DNA of 64,000 bases from a bacterium (GCA_029570385.1 JAKPXD010000010.1:36991-100990), one strand, 5' to 3'. Shown: positions 8,291 to 17,832, counted from the stretch's first letter. The notes: generated from the letters alone by a model not told the origin. Numbers and translations: made by a program.

Positions 8291-9154
8291 ATGAAAGTTT
8301 TAATTTTAGGCGGCTTAGGTAATTTAGGTAGTCAACTAGTGGTTACTGGCCAACAGCTTGGTTATGAGATTATCGGCTGGGATCAAGAAGATATTGATTT
8401 AACCGATTGGCCGGCGGTTGAGGCTAAATTAGCTGGCCAGCGCTTTGATGTCGTTATTAATACCGTTGCCTATAATGCGGTTGATGCCTGCGAAAGTCAG
8501 CCCGGTCAGGATTTAGCTTATATTTTGAATGGCGATTTGGTGCGACAGCTGGCCGGCTGGTGTCAGACTAACGGCGCCATCATGGTTCAATATTCCAGTG
8601 ATTATGTTTTTGCTGGCGATCAATTGGCTGGTTATACCGAAACTGATCAACCAAACCCGATTAATGAATATGGCCGCAGCAAATTAGCCGGTGAGCAGGC
8701 CTTAATTAAACAGGGCGAGCAGGGTTTGCAGTACTACCTGATTCGCACTTCTAAATTATTCGGCCCACGGGGCACCAGTCCAGCGACGAAGAGTAGTTTT
8801 TTTGATATTATGCTTAAGCTGGCCGCCACCGAGCCCGAACTTAAAGGTGTTGATGCTGAAGAGAGTTGTTTTACCTATACACCGGATTTGGCTCAAGCGA
8901 CTTGGCAATTATTAGCCGATAAATTCCCACAAGGTATTTATCATATAGTTAATAGCCAGCCAGCCACCTGGTATCAGGCATTACGCACACTTCAGCAACT
9001 AGCTGGATTAACTGTCCCGATTCGGCCGATTACCAGCGCTGATTTGCCGCGGCCGGCGGCTCGTCCGCAACACTCAGTTTTATTAATGACCAAATTACCG
9101 CCTTTGCGATCATATCAGCAGGCGTTACAAGAATATTTAAACAAGTCTAAATAG
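8291..9154 (+). CDS. rfbD: dTDP-4-dehydrorhamnose reductase
   Basis: Final step, NADPH-dependent reduction to dTDP-L-rhamnose. Visible are the nucleotide motif LGGLGNLGSQLV at the N terminus, VINTVAYNAVDACE, YSSDYVFAGD and the catalytic YGRSK. RmlD features such as RTSKLFGPRG are present. The length of 287 aa is typical. It lies between rfbB (3 bp) and rfbA (4 bp), so the two are likely translationally coupled. Confidence 0.95.
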   Translation: MKVLILGGLGNLGSQLVVTGQQLGYEIIGWDQEDIDLTDWPAVEAKLAGQRFDVVINTVAYNAVDACESQPGQDLAYILNGDLVRQLAGWCQTNGAIMVQYSSDYVFAGDQLAGYTETDQPNPINEYGRSKLAGEQALIKQGEQGLQYYLIRTSKLFGPRGTSPATKSSFFDIMLKLAATEPELKGVDAEESCFTYTPDLAQATWQLLADKFPQGIYHIVNSQPATWYQALRTLQQLAGLTVPIRPITSADLPRPAARPQHSVLLMTKLPPLRSYQQALQEYLNKSK

Positions 9155-9158
9155 TTTT

Positions 9159-9884
9159 ATGCGAGGAATTATTTTGTCCGGCGGTAGTGCCACTAGATTG
9201 CGTCCTTGTACGAAGGTTACTTCTAAACAATTATTGCCGATCTATAATCGGCCGATGATTTATTATCCTCTTAATACTTTGGTCAAAGCCGGCATTAAAG
9301 AGATTCTAATTATCGTTTCACCGGAGCGAGCCGGCGATTATCTAAATTTATTGGGCAGTGGCCGCCAATTCGGCATCAAGCTGACTTATGAAGTTCAGGA
9401 TAAGCCGCGCGGCCTAGCTGAGGCTTTTATTATTGGGGAAAATTTTATTGATGATGGTGATGTTACCATGATCTTAGGTGACAATATCTTTGAAGATGAT
9501 TTAACTGACGATATCCGCAACTTCAAGAGTGGCGCTAAGATTTTTGCCAAAAAAGTGCCTGATCCAGAACGCTTTGGTGTTGTGGAAATTGATGATAAAA
9601 TGCAGGCTTTGTCAATAGTGGAAAAACCATTGCAACCGAAAAGTGATTTGGCAATTACCGGTCTGTATATTTACGATCATCGGGTTATTGAGGTGGCCAA
9701 ACAAGTTCAGCCCAGCGCTCGGGGTGAATTAGAGATTGTTGATTTGCATAATTGGTATTTGGAACGCAATGAATTAGAAGTGGCGATGATTAATGGCGAA
9801 TGGATTGATGCCGGCACTTTTGATAGTTTGTTGAGCGCTCAAATATTAGCTCGCGATCGACTGCAAAACAAATTAATTATTTAA
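9159..9884 (+). CDS. rfbA: Glucose-1-phosphate thymidylyltransferase (short form)
   Basis: First step of the dTDP-rhamnose route, joining glucose-1-phosphate and dTTP. The nucleotidyltransferase signature is LSGGSATRLRP followed by TSKQLLPIYNRPMIYYPL. Further conserved pieces are DKPRGLAEAF, LGDNIFEDD and VEKP. At 241 aa it is of the short RmlA type, lacking the C-terminal helices of enterobacterial RmlA. It completes a contiguous four-gene rml set. Confidence 0.94.
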   Translation: MRGIILSGGSATRLRPCTKVTSKQLLPIYNRPMIYYPLNTLVKAGIKEILIIVSPERAGDYLNLLGSGRQFGIKLTYEVQDKPRGLAEAFIIGENFIDDGDVTMILGDNIFEDDLTDDIRNFKSGAKIFAKKVPDPERFGVVEIDDKMQALSIVEKPLQPKSDLAITGLYIYDHRVIEVAKQVQPSARGELEIVDLHNWYLERNELEVAMINGEWIDAGTFDSLLSAQILARDRLQNKLII

Positions 9885-9902
9885 TATTACTATTATTTTA
9901 CT

Positions 9903-10958
9903 ATGCACACCCGAATTATTGCGACGGTTGGTCCGCAGTCTTTCAGTTATCCAGTTCTAAGCAAATTGGTTACCAGCGGCGTTGACATTATCCGTTTGAA
10001 TTTTTCTCACGCCAAGATTGAGCAACTTAATGATTTAAAAAATAATCTGCAGAGAATTAAGGAAGAAACCGATTGTCAAACTAAAATTATGCAAGACTTG
10101 CAGGGACCGCGTATTCGCATCGGTCGCCTTGATCAAGAAATTGAATTGGTTGATGGTGAAACCTATGTTTTTACTGGTGGTCAGGCCAGTCTAGCTAATC
10201 AAGAAATTCCGATTGACGACCCCGATCTTTATCAGGATCTCAGAATTGGTGATCCAATTTTTTTAGCTAATGGTGAATTAGAACTGAAGATTGTTGACAT
10301 TAAAGATAAAATGATTTATGCCCGAGTAGAGCGGGGCGGCCTGTTGATGTCGCATAAGGGCATTAATCTACCGAATACTAATTTAACCAGAGGCGGTTTA
10401 ACTAAAAAAGATATTGCTGATGTTGAGGCGGCCTTTGAATACAATGTTGACTATATTGCCTTATCTTTTGTTCAAAGCGCTGACGATTTGCGAAGATTGC
10501 GTAAGATTATTGGTAATCGGCCGATTGGCTTAATTGCCAAAATTGAACGAGCAATAGCTCTAGAAGTAATTGATGAGATTATTAAAGAATCAGATGGTAT
10601 TATGGTAGCTCGCGGCGATTTAGGTATTGAGTTGCCAATGGAAGATTTGCCAATTATTCAAAAGAATTTAGTGCGTCATGCTCATTGGCATGGCAAGCCG
10701 GCGATTATTGCTACTCAGATGATGACCTCTATGATTGAACATCCGCGGCCAACCAGGGCTGAGGTTAGCGATATTGCCAATGCTGTTTTAGATGGTGCCG
10801 ATGCTTTAATGTTGTCTGACGAAACCGCGGTTGGTCTTTACCCTAATCAGGCCGTTGCGGCCATGAAAAAAATTATTTGTCGTACTGAAAGCTATCTTAA
10901 TAACCGTAATTATTTTGATACTGAAACAGCAGCTTTTTATTGTCATTACGTTAATTAA
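9903..10958 (+). CDS. pyk: Pyruvate kinase lacking the C-terminal domain
   Basis: Catalyses phosphoenolpyruvate plus ADP to pyruvate plus ATP. The A and B domains are intact: IATVGPQS at the start, RLNFSHA, DLQGPRIRIG, the catalytic-lysine segment IAKIERAIA, the metal-binding ARGDLGIELP and ATQMMTSMI. At 351 aa it is about 120 residues shorter than usual. It stops soon after the (beta/alpha)8 barrel, so the C-terminal allosteric domain is missing and fructose-bisphosphate type regulation is unlikely. It sits inside a polysaccharide operon, 18 bp after rfbA and 5 bp before a glycosyltransferase. Confidence 0.93.
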   Translation: MHTRIIATVGPQSFSYPVLSKLVTSGVDIIRLNFSHAKIEQLNDLKNNLQRIKEETDCQTKIMQDLQGPRIRIGRLDQEIELVDGETYVFTGGQASLANQEIPIDDPDLYQDLRIGDPIFLANGELELKIVDIKDKMIYARVERGGLLMSHKGINLPNTNLTRGGLTKKDIADVEAAFEYNVDYIALSFVQSADDLRRLRKIIGNRPIGLIAKIERAIALEVIDEIIKESDGIMVARGDLGIELPMEDLPIIQKNLVRHAHWHGKPAIIATQMMTSMIEHPRPTRAEVSDIANAVLDGADALMLSDETAVGLYPNQAVAAMKKIICRTESYLNNRNYFDTETAAFYCHYVN

Positions 10959-10963
10959 ATTTT

Positions 10964-11992
10964 ATGGCACAAAGCTCTCGCGTCTATGTTGGTTTTTTGG
11001 GCTATGGCCAATCAACCGCTAAATATTTACCGGATTTTTTAGCCAGTTTGCGGCAGCAGACGTTCACTGATTTGGCGATAATAGACGGCGACAATACTCC
11101 ACCCGACCAGGTTAATCCTAATGAGTTAGCTATCAAAGATTTTCCTGAAGTTCGCTACTGGCCAGCCGGGGCTAATCTTGGTTTTGCCAAGGGCTATAAT
11201 CGACTATTCAACTTGGCAATTCGTGAGGGGGCTGAGTATTTTTTAGTGATTAATCCGGATGTTGTTTTAGAGTCAACGGCCATTGAGCAATTGGTTAAAT
11301 ATTTAGACGATAATCAGGCCGTGGCTGCGGTTATGCCCAAAATTCGGCGCTGGGATTTCGTTAATCATAATCTAACCATGCAAATTGATAGTCTGGGCGT
11401 CGGCCTTACCAAACAGGGGGCATTTATAGATATTGGCCAAGGTCAGCTTGATGACAATCATTTGACAGGACCGCAGCCGATATTCGGTTTTACCGGCGCC
11501 GGTGTTTTAATCCGTTTAAGCGCCCTGTCGTCCGTTGCCTTTGATAATGGCCAATCGATTGAATATTTTGATGAATTGATGTTTATGTATAAGGAAGACT
11601 GCGATTTGTCTTACCGTTTGCGTTTGGCTGGTTGGCAGATTATGTTATTGCCAGAGGCGATAATTTATCACGATCGCACGGCCGCCAAGGTCGGTCAATC
11701 AGTTTGGAGTCAATTACGGAATCGTCGTCGTGAGAGCAAGTTAATCCGGCAATGGTCGTATTTGCATCAATTAATGATTTTCTGTAAATATTGGTATTTG
11801 CCCAAAACCTTATCTAGTCGTTGGCAAGAATTATTTTATCAAAAGAAACGATTAGTAGCGGCCATTTTGTTTGAGCCATTTCTTTTGTCTGGCTGGCGTA
11901 AGTTGTGGCAACAGCGGCACTTGGTGGCTGCTCGCCGGCGAGCTTTAGTTATTAAAATCAAGCCATTGTCTTTAGAAGACTGGCGTCAATAA
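10964..11992 (+). CDS. Family 2 glycosyltransferase (rhamnosyltransferase-like) 1
   Basis: GT-A fold inverting glycosyltransferase of 342 aa. Features are NLGFAKGYNRLFN, the DxD-equivalent in FLVINPDVVLES, a GFTGAGVLIR segment and the ED-containing MYKEDCDLSYRLRLAGW. Basic C-terminal helices may contact the membrane. The nucleotide end IIDGDN differs from the usual VVDN. First of four consecutive family 2 genes next to dTDP-rhamnose synthesis, so it probably adds rhamnose or another sugar to a surface glycan. The acceptor is unknown. Confidence 0.85.
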   Translation: MAQSSRVYVGFLGYGQSTAKYLPDFLASLRQQTFTDLAIIDGDNTPPDQVNPNELAIKDFPEVRYWPAGANLGFAKGYNRLFNLAIREGAEYFLVINPDVVLESTAIEQLVKYLDDNQAVAAVMPKIRRWDFVNHNLTMQIDSLGVGLTKQGAFIDIGQGQLDDNHLTGPQPIFGFTGAGVLIRLSALSSVAFDNGQSIEYFDELMFMYKEDCDLSYRLRLAGWQIMLLPEAIIYHDRTAAKVGQSVWSQLRNRRRESKLIRQWSYLHQLMIFCKYWYLPKTLSSRWQELFYQKKRLVAAILFEPFLLSGWRKLWQQRHLVAARRRALVIKIKPLSLEDWRQ

Positions 11993-11996
11993 GCTT

Positions 11997-12860
11997 ATGC
12001 TTGATTTAGCTATTGTTACCGTCCCCTTTAAGGTTAAAGACAAGTTGCGGGATAATTTACGCCAATTATTTGCTAGTCAAGGTGATCTTAATTTTGCGGT
12101 TTGGGCGGTTGATAATAATTCTGGTGACGGTACTGTTGAGATGCTTCAACAAGAATTTCCGCAGGTCCATCTGATTGCCAATCCAGACAATCGTGGCTTT
12201 GCCAAGGCCAATAACCAAGCTTTGCGGGTAATAAGAGCTCGCTATGTTTTATTGCTTAATCCTGATATGCTAGTCGAGCCGGATACTTTGGTTAAAATGT
12301 TGGCTTGGGCTGATGCCAATCCGCAGGCGACTGTTATGGGTTGTCATTTGGTGACTGAAACCGGGGAGACTCTGCTACATGTTCGCCGATTCCCAACTTT
12401 ATGGGATCAATTGGCGATAGTACTGAAGCTACCCCATTTTTTGCCCCATATTTTAGACAAATATCTGCGGACTGATTTTGATTATAGTCAGGCGGCTCCG
12501 GTTGATTCAATACGCGGCGGTTTTTTTTGGATTCGGGCCGATGCCAACGGTCAAGTGCCACTTTTAGATGAGCGTTATTTTATTTGGTTTGAAGAAGTGG
12601 ATTATTGCCGTCAAACTAAGCTGTCAGGTGGTCAGGTCTGGTATACGCCGGCGGCTAATTGCCTTGATTATGTCGGCCAAAGCTTTAAGCAAGTTAAACG
12701 CGGTCGAACTCAGACCTATTTTCGCCAAAGCATGATTAAGTATTTTGCTAAATGGGAGCCGCGCTGGCAATCTTATTTACTGCGTCTAGCCTGGCCGATC
12801 GGCGCTAGTTTGGCTATCATCGGTGAAAAATTAAATTGGCAAGGCCGCGCTAAAACTTAA
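11997..12860 (+). CDS. Family 2 glycosyltransferase 2
   Basis: GT-A glycosyltransferase of 287 aa with a complete motif set: AVDNNSGDGT, NRGFAKANNQA, LLNPDMLVEP (DxD position) and WFEEVDYCRQTKLSG. It resembles the WbbL-type rhamnosyltransferase group. The start follows the previous stop by 4 bp and the next gene follows by 9 bp. Sugar specificity cannot be read from sequence. Confidence 0.88.
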   Translation: MLDLAIVTVPFKVKDKLRDNLRQLFASQGDLNFAVWAVDNNSGDGTVEMLQQEFPQVHLIANPDNRGFAKANNQALRVIRARYVLLLNPDMLVEPDTLVKMLAWADANPQATVMGCHLVTETGETLLHVRRFPTLWDQLAIVLKLPHFLPHILDKYLRTDFDYSQAAPVDSIRGGFFWIRADANGQVPLLDERYFIWFEEVDYCRQTKLSGGQVWYTPAANCLDYVGQSFKQVKRGRTQTYFRQSMIKYFAKWEPRWQSYLLRLAWPIGASLAIIGEKLNWQGRAKT

Positions 12861-12869
12861 AATAAATTT

Positions 12870-13949
12870 ATGACTACCTACAAGATTGCCACTATCTTAA
12901 TCAATTACCAAGATTACGCCAATAAATATTTAGCTGATTGTTGGGCTAGTCTAGAAAAGCTTAATTTAGCTACTGATGATTGGCAAATTGATCACACTAT
13001 TTTTATTGTTGATAATCAGTCCGATGACAAAACTTATCAAACACTGCAGACTATGGCGCCAACAGCTCGCCTGATTCGCAATGCCACCAATGATGGTTTT
13101 GCTAAGGGTAATAATGACGCCATTGCCATCGCTATGGCCGAGGGTTGTGATTTTGTCTGGGTGTTGAATATGGACACCATTGTTGAGCCGGACAGCTTGA
13201 TTGAGTTAGTCAAACCAATGTTAGTTAATCAAAAATTGGGTGCCGCGCAATCCTTAATGCGTTTATGGCCGGATCAAGATCTGATTAACAGTTCGGGTAA
13301 TGCTACGCATTTTTTAGGCTACGGATATTGTCTTGATTATCGTAAGCCAGTCGCAGAACTTAACCTAGCCGCTATTGATGGACAAGCCATAGCTTATCCA
13401 TCGGGGGCTGCAGTACTTTTTCGCTTATCAGCTTTGCGGCAAGTTGGTTTGTTTGATGAGACTTTTTGGATGTATAATGAAGATCAAGACTTAGGTTGGC
13501 GGTTATGGCTAGCTGGTTGGGATTGTCGGTTGGCGGCTCATTCTCAAATTTATCATAAATATCAATTTAGTCGTAGTAGCAGTAAGTATTATTGGCTTGA
13601 TCGTAATCGGCTATTGTCTGGCTGGAAAAACTATCATTGGTTAACCATTATTGTTTTATTACCAGCTCTTTTAAGTAGTGATTTGATTTTAGCTATTATG
13701 TCTTGGCGCGCTGGTCGCCTCAAACACAAATTAAATGCTTGGTGGTATTTTATTAATCCATTGCACTGGCCGATGCTACTCAAGTCGCGCTGGCAATCAC
13801 AACGTTTACGCCGGCGGCCCGATCGACAGATTATTAAGATCTTTAGCGGTCGTATTTTGTTTCAAGAGGTTGATAGCCAAACAGTTCGTTGGGGTAACTG
13901 GTTTCTCAATTTTTATTGGCAAGTCATTAAGCTAATAATTATTTGGTAA
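12870..13949 (+). CDS. Family 2 glycosyltransferase 3
   Basis: GT-A glycosyltransferase of 359 aa: FIVDNQSDDKT, NDGFAKGNNDA, VLNMDTIVEPDS (DxD position) and MYNEDQDLGWRLWLAGW. A C-terminal extension contains a hydrophobic stretch (about residues 252-275) that may associate with the membrane. It ends one base before the next glycosyltransferase, consistent with coupled translation. The substrate is unknown; dTDP-rhamnose is plausible from context. Confidence 0.87.
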   Translation: MTTYKIATILINYQDYANKYLADCWASLEKLNLATDDWQIDHTIFIVDNQSDDKTYQTLQTMAPTARLIRNATNDGFAKGNNDAIAIAMAEGCDFVWVLNMDTIVEPDSLIELVKPMLVNQKLGAAQSLMRLWPDQDLINSSGNATHFLGYGYCLDYRKPVAELNLAAIDGQAIAYPSGAAVLFRLSALRQVGLFDETFWMYNEDQDLGWRLWLAGWDCRLAAHSQIYHKYQFSRSSSKYYWLDRNRLLSGWKNYHWLTIIVLLPALLSSDLILAIMSWRAGRLKHKLNAWWYFINPLHWPMLLKSRWQSQRLRRRPDRQIIKIFSGRILFQEVDSQTVRWGNWFLNFYWQVIKLIIIW

Positions 13950-13950
13950 T

Positions 13951-14769
13951 ATGGATATTAGCGTTTCCATAGTTAATTATTACAGTCAAAAGGTTATCTA
14001 TCGCTGTTTAGAGTCCTTGCGCCAAACTAATTGGCATGGCTTGGAGCATGAAATAATAATTGTTGATAATTCCCACGAAACTGATCTAGCCGCCAAAATA
14101 GCCAAAGAGTGGCCGGAAGTTCGTTATATCGCCAACAGCAACACTGGTTATGGGGCTGGTAATAATTTAGCTTTGCGTCAGGCCACCGGCAAATATTTTT
14201 TAGTTATGAATCCCGATACGGCAGTTGCTCCAGATACTATCAAACGGTTATATGATTTTATGGAGGCTCATCCTCAAGTTGGTATGGTCGGTCCGCGACA
14301 GCGCAATCTTGATGGTAGCCGTCAGGCCTCTTGTTATCGCTGGCATACCTTAGCAACTCCATTTTGCCGTCGCTGGCCGTGGTTGAGTCGATATCGTTGG
14401 GTTCGTCGCGAGCTTAGGCGCTTTCTCTTGGAAGATGTTGACCTGGAACGGACGATGCCGGTTGATTGGTTACTCGGTTCTTTTTTACTGATTAGAGCCG
14501 CAGCGATGCGGCAGGTCGGTTATTTTGATGAGCGTTATAAGTTATATTTTGAAGACACTGATCTTAGTCGGCAGATGTGGTATCACGGTTGGCAGGTGGT
14601 TTACTATCCCGGTACCGAAGTTTTACACAATCATCAACGAGCCAGCGCCCAAGCTGCTTGGTATAAGGTGTTAAATAATCGAGTTGGTCGCCAGCATACG
14701 CTATCTTGGTTTAAGTATTTATTAAAATGGGGTCTAATAGCTAAGTCTAATATTCCTCGTAACCAATAA
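13951..14769 (+). CDS. Family 2 glycosyltransferase 4
   Basis: GT-A glycosyltransferase of 272 aa: IVDNSHETD, NTGYGAGNNLAL, VMNPDTAVAPDT (DxD position), LLGSFLLIRAAAM and LYFEDTDLSRQMWYHGW. This is the WbbL/rhamnosyltransferase-like arrangement and the most canonical of the four neighbours. It is followed 7 bp later by galU. Confidence 0.88.
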   Translation: MDISVSIVNYYSQKVIYRCLESLRQTNWHGLEHEIIIVDNSHETDLAAKIAKEWPEVRYIANSNTGYGAGNNLALRQATGKYFLVMNPDTAVAPDTIKRLYDFMEAHPQVGMVGPRQRNLDGSRQASCYRWHTLATPFCRRWPWLSRYRWVRRELRRFLLEDVDLERTMPVDWLLGSFLLIRAAAMRQVGYFDERYKLYFEDTDLSRQMWYHGWQVVYYPGTEVLHNHQRASAQAAWYKVLNNRVGRQHTLSWFKYLLKWGLIAKSNIPRNQ

Positions 14770-14776
14770 TTTTACT

Positions 14777-15646
14777 ATGCGCAAGATTACTAAAGCTATT
14801 TTACCGGTTGCCGGTTTCGGCACTCGTTTTTTGCCAGCTACTAAGGCACAGCCCAAAGAAATGTTGCCGGTAGTTGACAAGCCGGCGATTCAATACTTGG
14901 TTGAAGATGCGGTCGCCGCCGGCATTGAAGAGATTATTTTTGTTACTGGCCGTGGCAAACGAGCTATTGAGGATCATTTTGATTATTCTTTTGAATTAGA
15001 TAAAACTTTAGTCGAAAAACATAAGCTGGACTTAGTTAAGCAAGTGCGGCGGATTTCCGAAATGGCTAAATTTTCTTATGTCCGCCAACCACTGCCATTG
15101 GGTGACGGTCATGCTTTAGCTTGTGCGGCTCATTTAGTTTATGACGAGCCGGTTTTGGTGATGTTTGGCGATACTCTCTATGATGCCGACGAGGGTCCAG
15201 CTAGCCAAGTTTTAAAAACTTTTGATAAATACGGCGATCCGGTTATTGGTTTGTCGGCGGTTGATCGACAAGAAGTCAGCAAATTCGGCGTTATTGATGG
15301 TTTAGCGTTGGCTGATAATGTTTATGAAATTAAGCAATTTATTGAGAAGCCCAGTCCGCAAGAGGCGCCATCCAATTTGGTGGCCGTCGGCATCTATGTC
15401 ATTACTCCTGATGTTTTACATACTTTGACTATGATGAAACCGCGGCCCAACGGTGAGTTGCGTTTAGCTGATGCTTTTGTGCAAATGTTAGCGGCTGACC
15501 GGCCGTTATATGGGCAAGAACTAATTGGTACCTGGCTAGATACCGGCGATAAGCTTAGCATGATTAAGGCTAATATTCAGCTTGGTCTGAAAAACAAAGA
15601 GATTGGTGCTGATTTGCGTCGCTTTATTGAAGGGATATTGCGTTGA
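14777..15646 (+). CDS. galU: UTP-glucose-1-phosphate uridylyltransferase
   Basis: Makes UDP-glucose for glycan synthesis. The signature VAGFGTRFLPATKAQPKEML is near residue 11. Other conserved segments are KPAIQYLVEDAV, PLGDGHALACA, MFGDTLYD, FIEKP and TWLDTGDK. The length of 289 aa is typical. It closes the polysaccharide block, and its stop codon abuts the stop of the convergent PEGA gene with no intervening terminator. Confidence 0.95.
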   Translation: MRKITKAILPVAGFGTRFLPATKAQPKEMLPVVDKPAIQYLVEDAVAAGIEEIIFVTGRGKRAIEDHFDYSFELDKTLVEKHKLDLVKQVRRISEMAKFSYVRQPLPLGDGHALACAAHLVYDEPVLVMFGDTLYDADEGPASQVLKTFDKYGDPVIGLSAVDRQEVSKFGVIDGLALADNVYEIKQFIEKPSPQEAPSNLVAVGIYVITPDVLHTLTMMKPRPNGELRLADAFVQMLAADRPLYGQELIGTWLDTGDKLSMIKANIQLGLKNKEIGADLRRFIEGILR

Positions 15647-16513
15647 TTATAGGGCCAGAGAAAATAGTCCGCTCTTGGTGCCGATCCGTCCATAAAAATA
15701 GAGCTGGTCGACTTTTTTATTAACCGCTGCCGCCCCGAGTTCGTCAAGTTCGGCTAACTGCCAGATATTGTATCCTTGGCGATCGTCTAATTCAATTAAC
15801 TGCCAGCTGGAGTCGTGGCCATAAATTAAATAATTGCTAGTGTCGGGCAGGCAGATCAATTGATTAATAGTTTGGCTAAAGCGACCGAGTAGTACTTTGG
15901 TTTTATGATCTGGATCGGCTAGCCATAGTTCAAATTGACTGGCATAGGCAATTTTTTTATCAGGCAGTGGACAAGCTAGATGGATTGAGCGAGTGTCTAG
16001 CCAATTGTCAATTAGACTGCTATTGGGTATTAAATCGTTAATCGTGTCGGTAGTTAAATTTTTGTTATTGAGATTAAGCTGGTTATTACCTAATAAACTA
16101 GCAGTATCCACGGTGCTGCTAGCCGGCAAATCAGCTTGCCATTGCGGTTCAGCCTGCTTAAATAGCCGGACATCTTTAGCAAAAGTTGTTTCAGCCGGTT
16201 TAATGGTTAGAATTTTTCGCCAGCTATGGTAGCCGTCTAAACTGAGATTAACTGTGTAATTACTTGGTCGTAGATTTTTTAGCTTAAAGGGGGTGTTTAG
16301 ATTTTTAGGTTTACTGAACCAAGCTCGTAATTCTTCAATATTGACCTGAGCGCCGCTGGGAATAGTCTTTATTTCTAGTAGGCCGGTTTTTTCTAGCTTA
16401 AGATTGCGCCAATTAATGTGATAGCCGGTAGCATAGGCTAACACTAACGGTGTTATTATTAAAAACAAGAGAATAAATAAACGCGATAGCCATTGTCGCT
16501 GAAGGAGGCTCAT
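15647..16513 (-). CDS. PEGA-domain membrane-anchored protein, 288 aa
   Basis: An N-terminal membrane segment (about residues 11-28) is followed by a PEGA domain, recognisable by GLLEIKTIPSGAQVNI and NLRPSNYTVNLSLDGYHSW (about 44-105). The remaining C-terminal part looks like an irregular beta-propeller-like region facing outside. PEGA proteins are thought to bind the cell surface or act as anchors; the precise role is unknown. It lies 5 bp downstream of murA on the same strand, so it is probably expressed with that gene. Confidence 0.75.
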   Translation of the reverse strand: MSLLQRQWLSRLFILLFLIITPLVLAYATGYHINWRNLKLEKTGLLEIKTIPSGAQVNIEELRAWFSKPKNLNTPFKLKNLRPSNYTVNLSLDGYHSWRKILTIKPAETTFAKDVRLFKQAEPQWQADLPASSTVDTASLLGNNQLNLNNKNLTTDTINDLIPNSSLIDNWLDTRSIHLACPLPDKKIAYASQFELWLADPDHKTKVLLGRFSQTINQLICLPDTSNYLIYGHDSSWQLIELDDRQGYNIWQLAELDELGAAAVNKKVDQLYFYGRIGTKSGLFSLAL

Positions 16514-16518
16514 AATAT

Positions 16519-17778
16519 TTATTCAACTCGTTCAATGTCGGCGCCAATCGCCCGCAATCTTTCGGCAATTTGTTGATAGCCGCGTTCTATTTGATAGATA
16601 TTGTCAATTTCTGTTTTACCTTCAGCAATTAAGGCTGCCATAACCATAGCCATGCCGGCTCGCAAATCGGGCGAAGTTAGTTTGCGACCATGTAGCGGCG
16701 TTGGCCCATTAATAACCACTCGATGCGGATCGCACATAATTATATTAGCCCCCATTTGGGTCAGCATATCGGTAAACAATAAGCGGCGGTCATAAATAGT
16801 TTCATGAACAATACTGGATCCTTGCGCCTGGGTCATTAAAACGGTGTATGGTGACTGCAAATCAGTCGGGAAACCGGGATATTCGTGAGTTTTAATACTA
16901 TAGGCCGTAATATTTTTACTCGGCAGCATCTTTAGCCAATTGTCGCCTCGTTCAAAATTAACACCCTGCTTACGAAAAATATTTAATAAAACACTGATAT
17001 GATCTGGAAAACAATCGGTAATTAATAATTCGCAACGGCTGGCTGCCGCCAGTAAAGCAAAGGTGCCGGTTTCAATCCGATCAGGCATGACGGTAAAAGC
17101 GCCACCACCGATTGATTGTACGCCGTTAACAATAATAGTTGATGTGCCGGCTCCGCTGATGTCGGCGCCCTGGCTATTAAGATAATCAGCCAAAGCGACA
17201 ATTTCTGGCTCCATGGCGCAGTTCTCTAAGACGGTTTGACCGGCGGCCAGAACAGCCGTCATCATTAGAGCTTCGGTTCCGGTTACACTGATAGTGGTAA
17301 AAAAGTAGTTGGCTCCGGATAATTGCTTAGCCGCCAAATGATAGTAGCCATCAGCAAATTCTATCTGCGCACCAAAAGAGCGAAAGCCTTCTAAAAATAA
17401 ATCAATCGGCCGAGTGCCGGCTCCGATGACACAGCCGCCAGGGTGTGGAAAGCTAACCTGGCCCATTCGGGCTAGAATCGGACCGACAAACATAATTGAA
17501 GCCCGTAGCTTATTAGCTAGTTCGGCGGGAATAATCGTTGTTGCCAGGTTTTTGGTTTGGATCCGGCATTGATCAGTCTGCCGATCAACTAGACCGCCCA
17601 GCGATTTAATAATTTCTAGCGATCGTTTGATGTCTTCAATATCAGGCAGATTATCAATAATGATCGGTTGATCAGACAGCAGACTGGCTGGAATAATTTT
17701 GAGCGCTAAATTTTTTGCTCCGCCAACCTTGATCTGGCCACCCAGCGGTTGTCGGCCGTTAATAATGAATTTACTCAT
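16519..17778 (-). CDS. murA: UDP-N-acetylglucosamine 1-carboxyvinyltransferase
   Basis: First committed step of peptidoglycan synthesis, adding enolpyruvate from PEP to UDP-GlcNAc. The N terminus FIINGRQPLGGQIKVGGAKN contains the conserved Lys-Asn pair. The loop that carries the PEP-binding and fosfomycin-reactive Cys reads PHPGGCVIGAGTRPID, so Cys is retained. MurA-type YPGFPTDLQSP and RAGMAMVMAALIAEG are present. I chose the ATG at 17778 because upstream in-frame codons add an unconserved tail and would overlap the -10 element. The promoter is at 17804-17832. Confidence 0.96.
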   Translation of the reverse strand: MSKFIINGRQPLGGQIKVGGAKNLALKIIPASLLSDQPIIIDNLPDIEDIKRSLEIIKSLGGLVDRQTDQCRIQTKNLATTIIPAELANKLRASIMFVGPILARMGQVSFPHPGGCVIGAGTRPIDLFLEGFRSFGAQIEFADGYYHLAAKQLSGANYFFTTISVTGTEALMMTAVLAAGQTVLENCAMEPEIVALADYLNSQGADISGAGTSTIIVNGVQSIGGGAFTVMPDRIETGTFALLAAASRCELLITDCFPDHISVLLNIFRKQGVNFERGDNWLKMLPSKNITAYSIKTHEYPGFPTDLQSPYTVLMTQAQGSSIVHETIYDRRLLFTDMLTQMGANIIMCDPHRVVINGPTPLHGRKLTSPDLRAGMAMVMAALIAEGKTEIDNIYQIERGYQQIAERLRAIGADIERVE

Positions 17779-17803
17779 AAATTGTAATGATTTAATTATT
17801 ATC

Positions 17804-17832
17804 ATCATAGACTACTTTGTTGATTCTTTCAA
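17804..17832 (-). promoter_or_regulatory. Promoter of murA
   Basis: The minus strand reads TTGAAA (complement of 17827-17832), 17 bp, TATGAT (complement of 17804-17809). It interleaves with the divergent promoter of the S41 protease. Confidence 0.65.
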
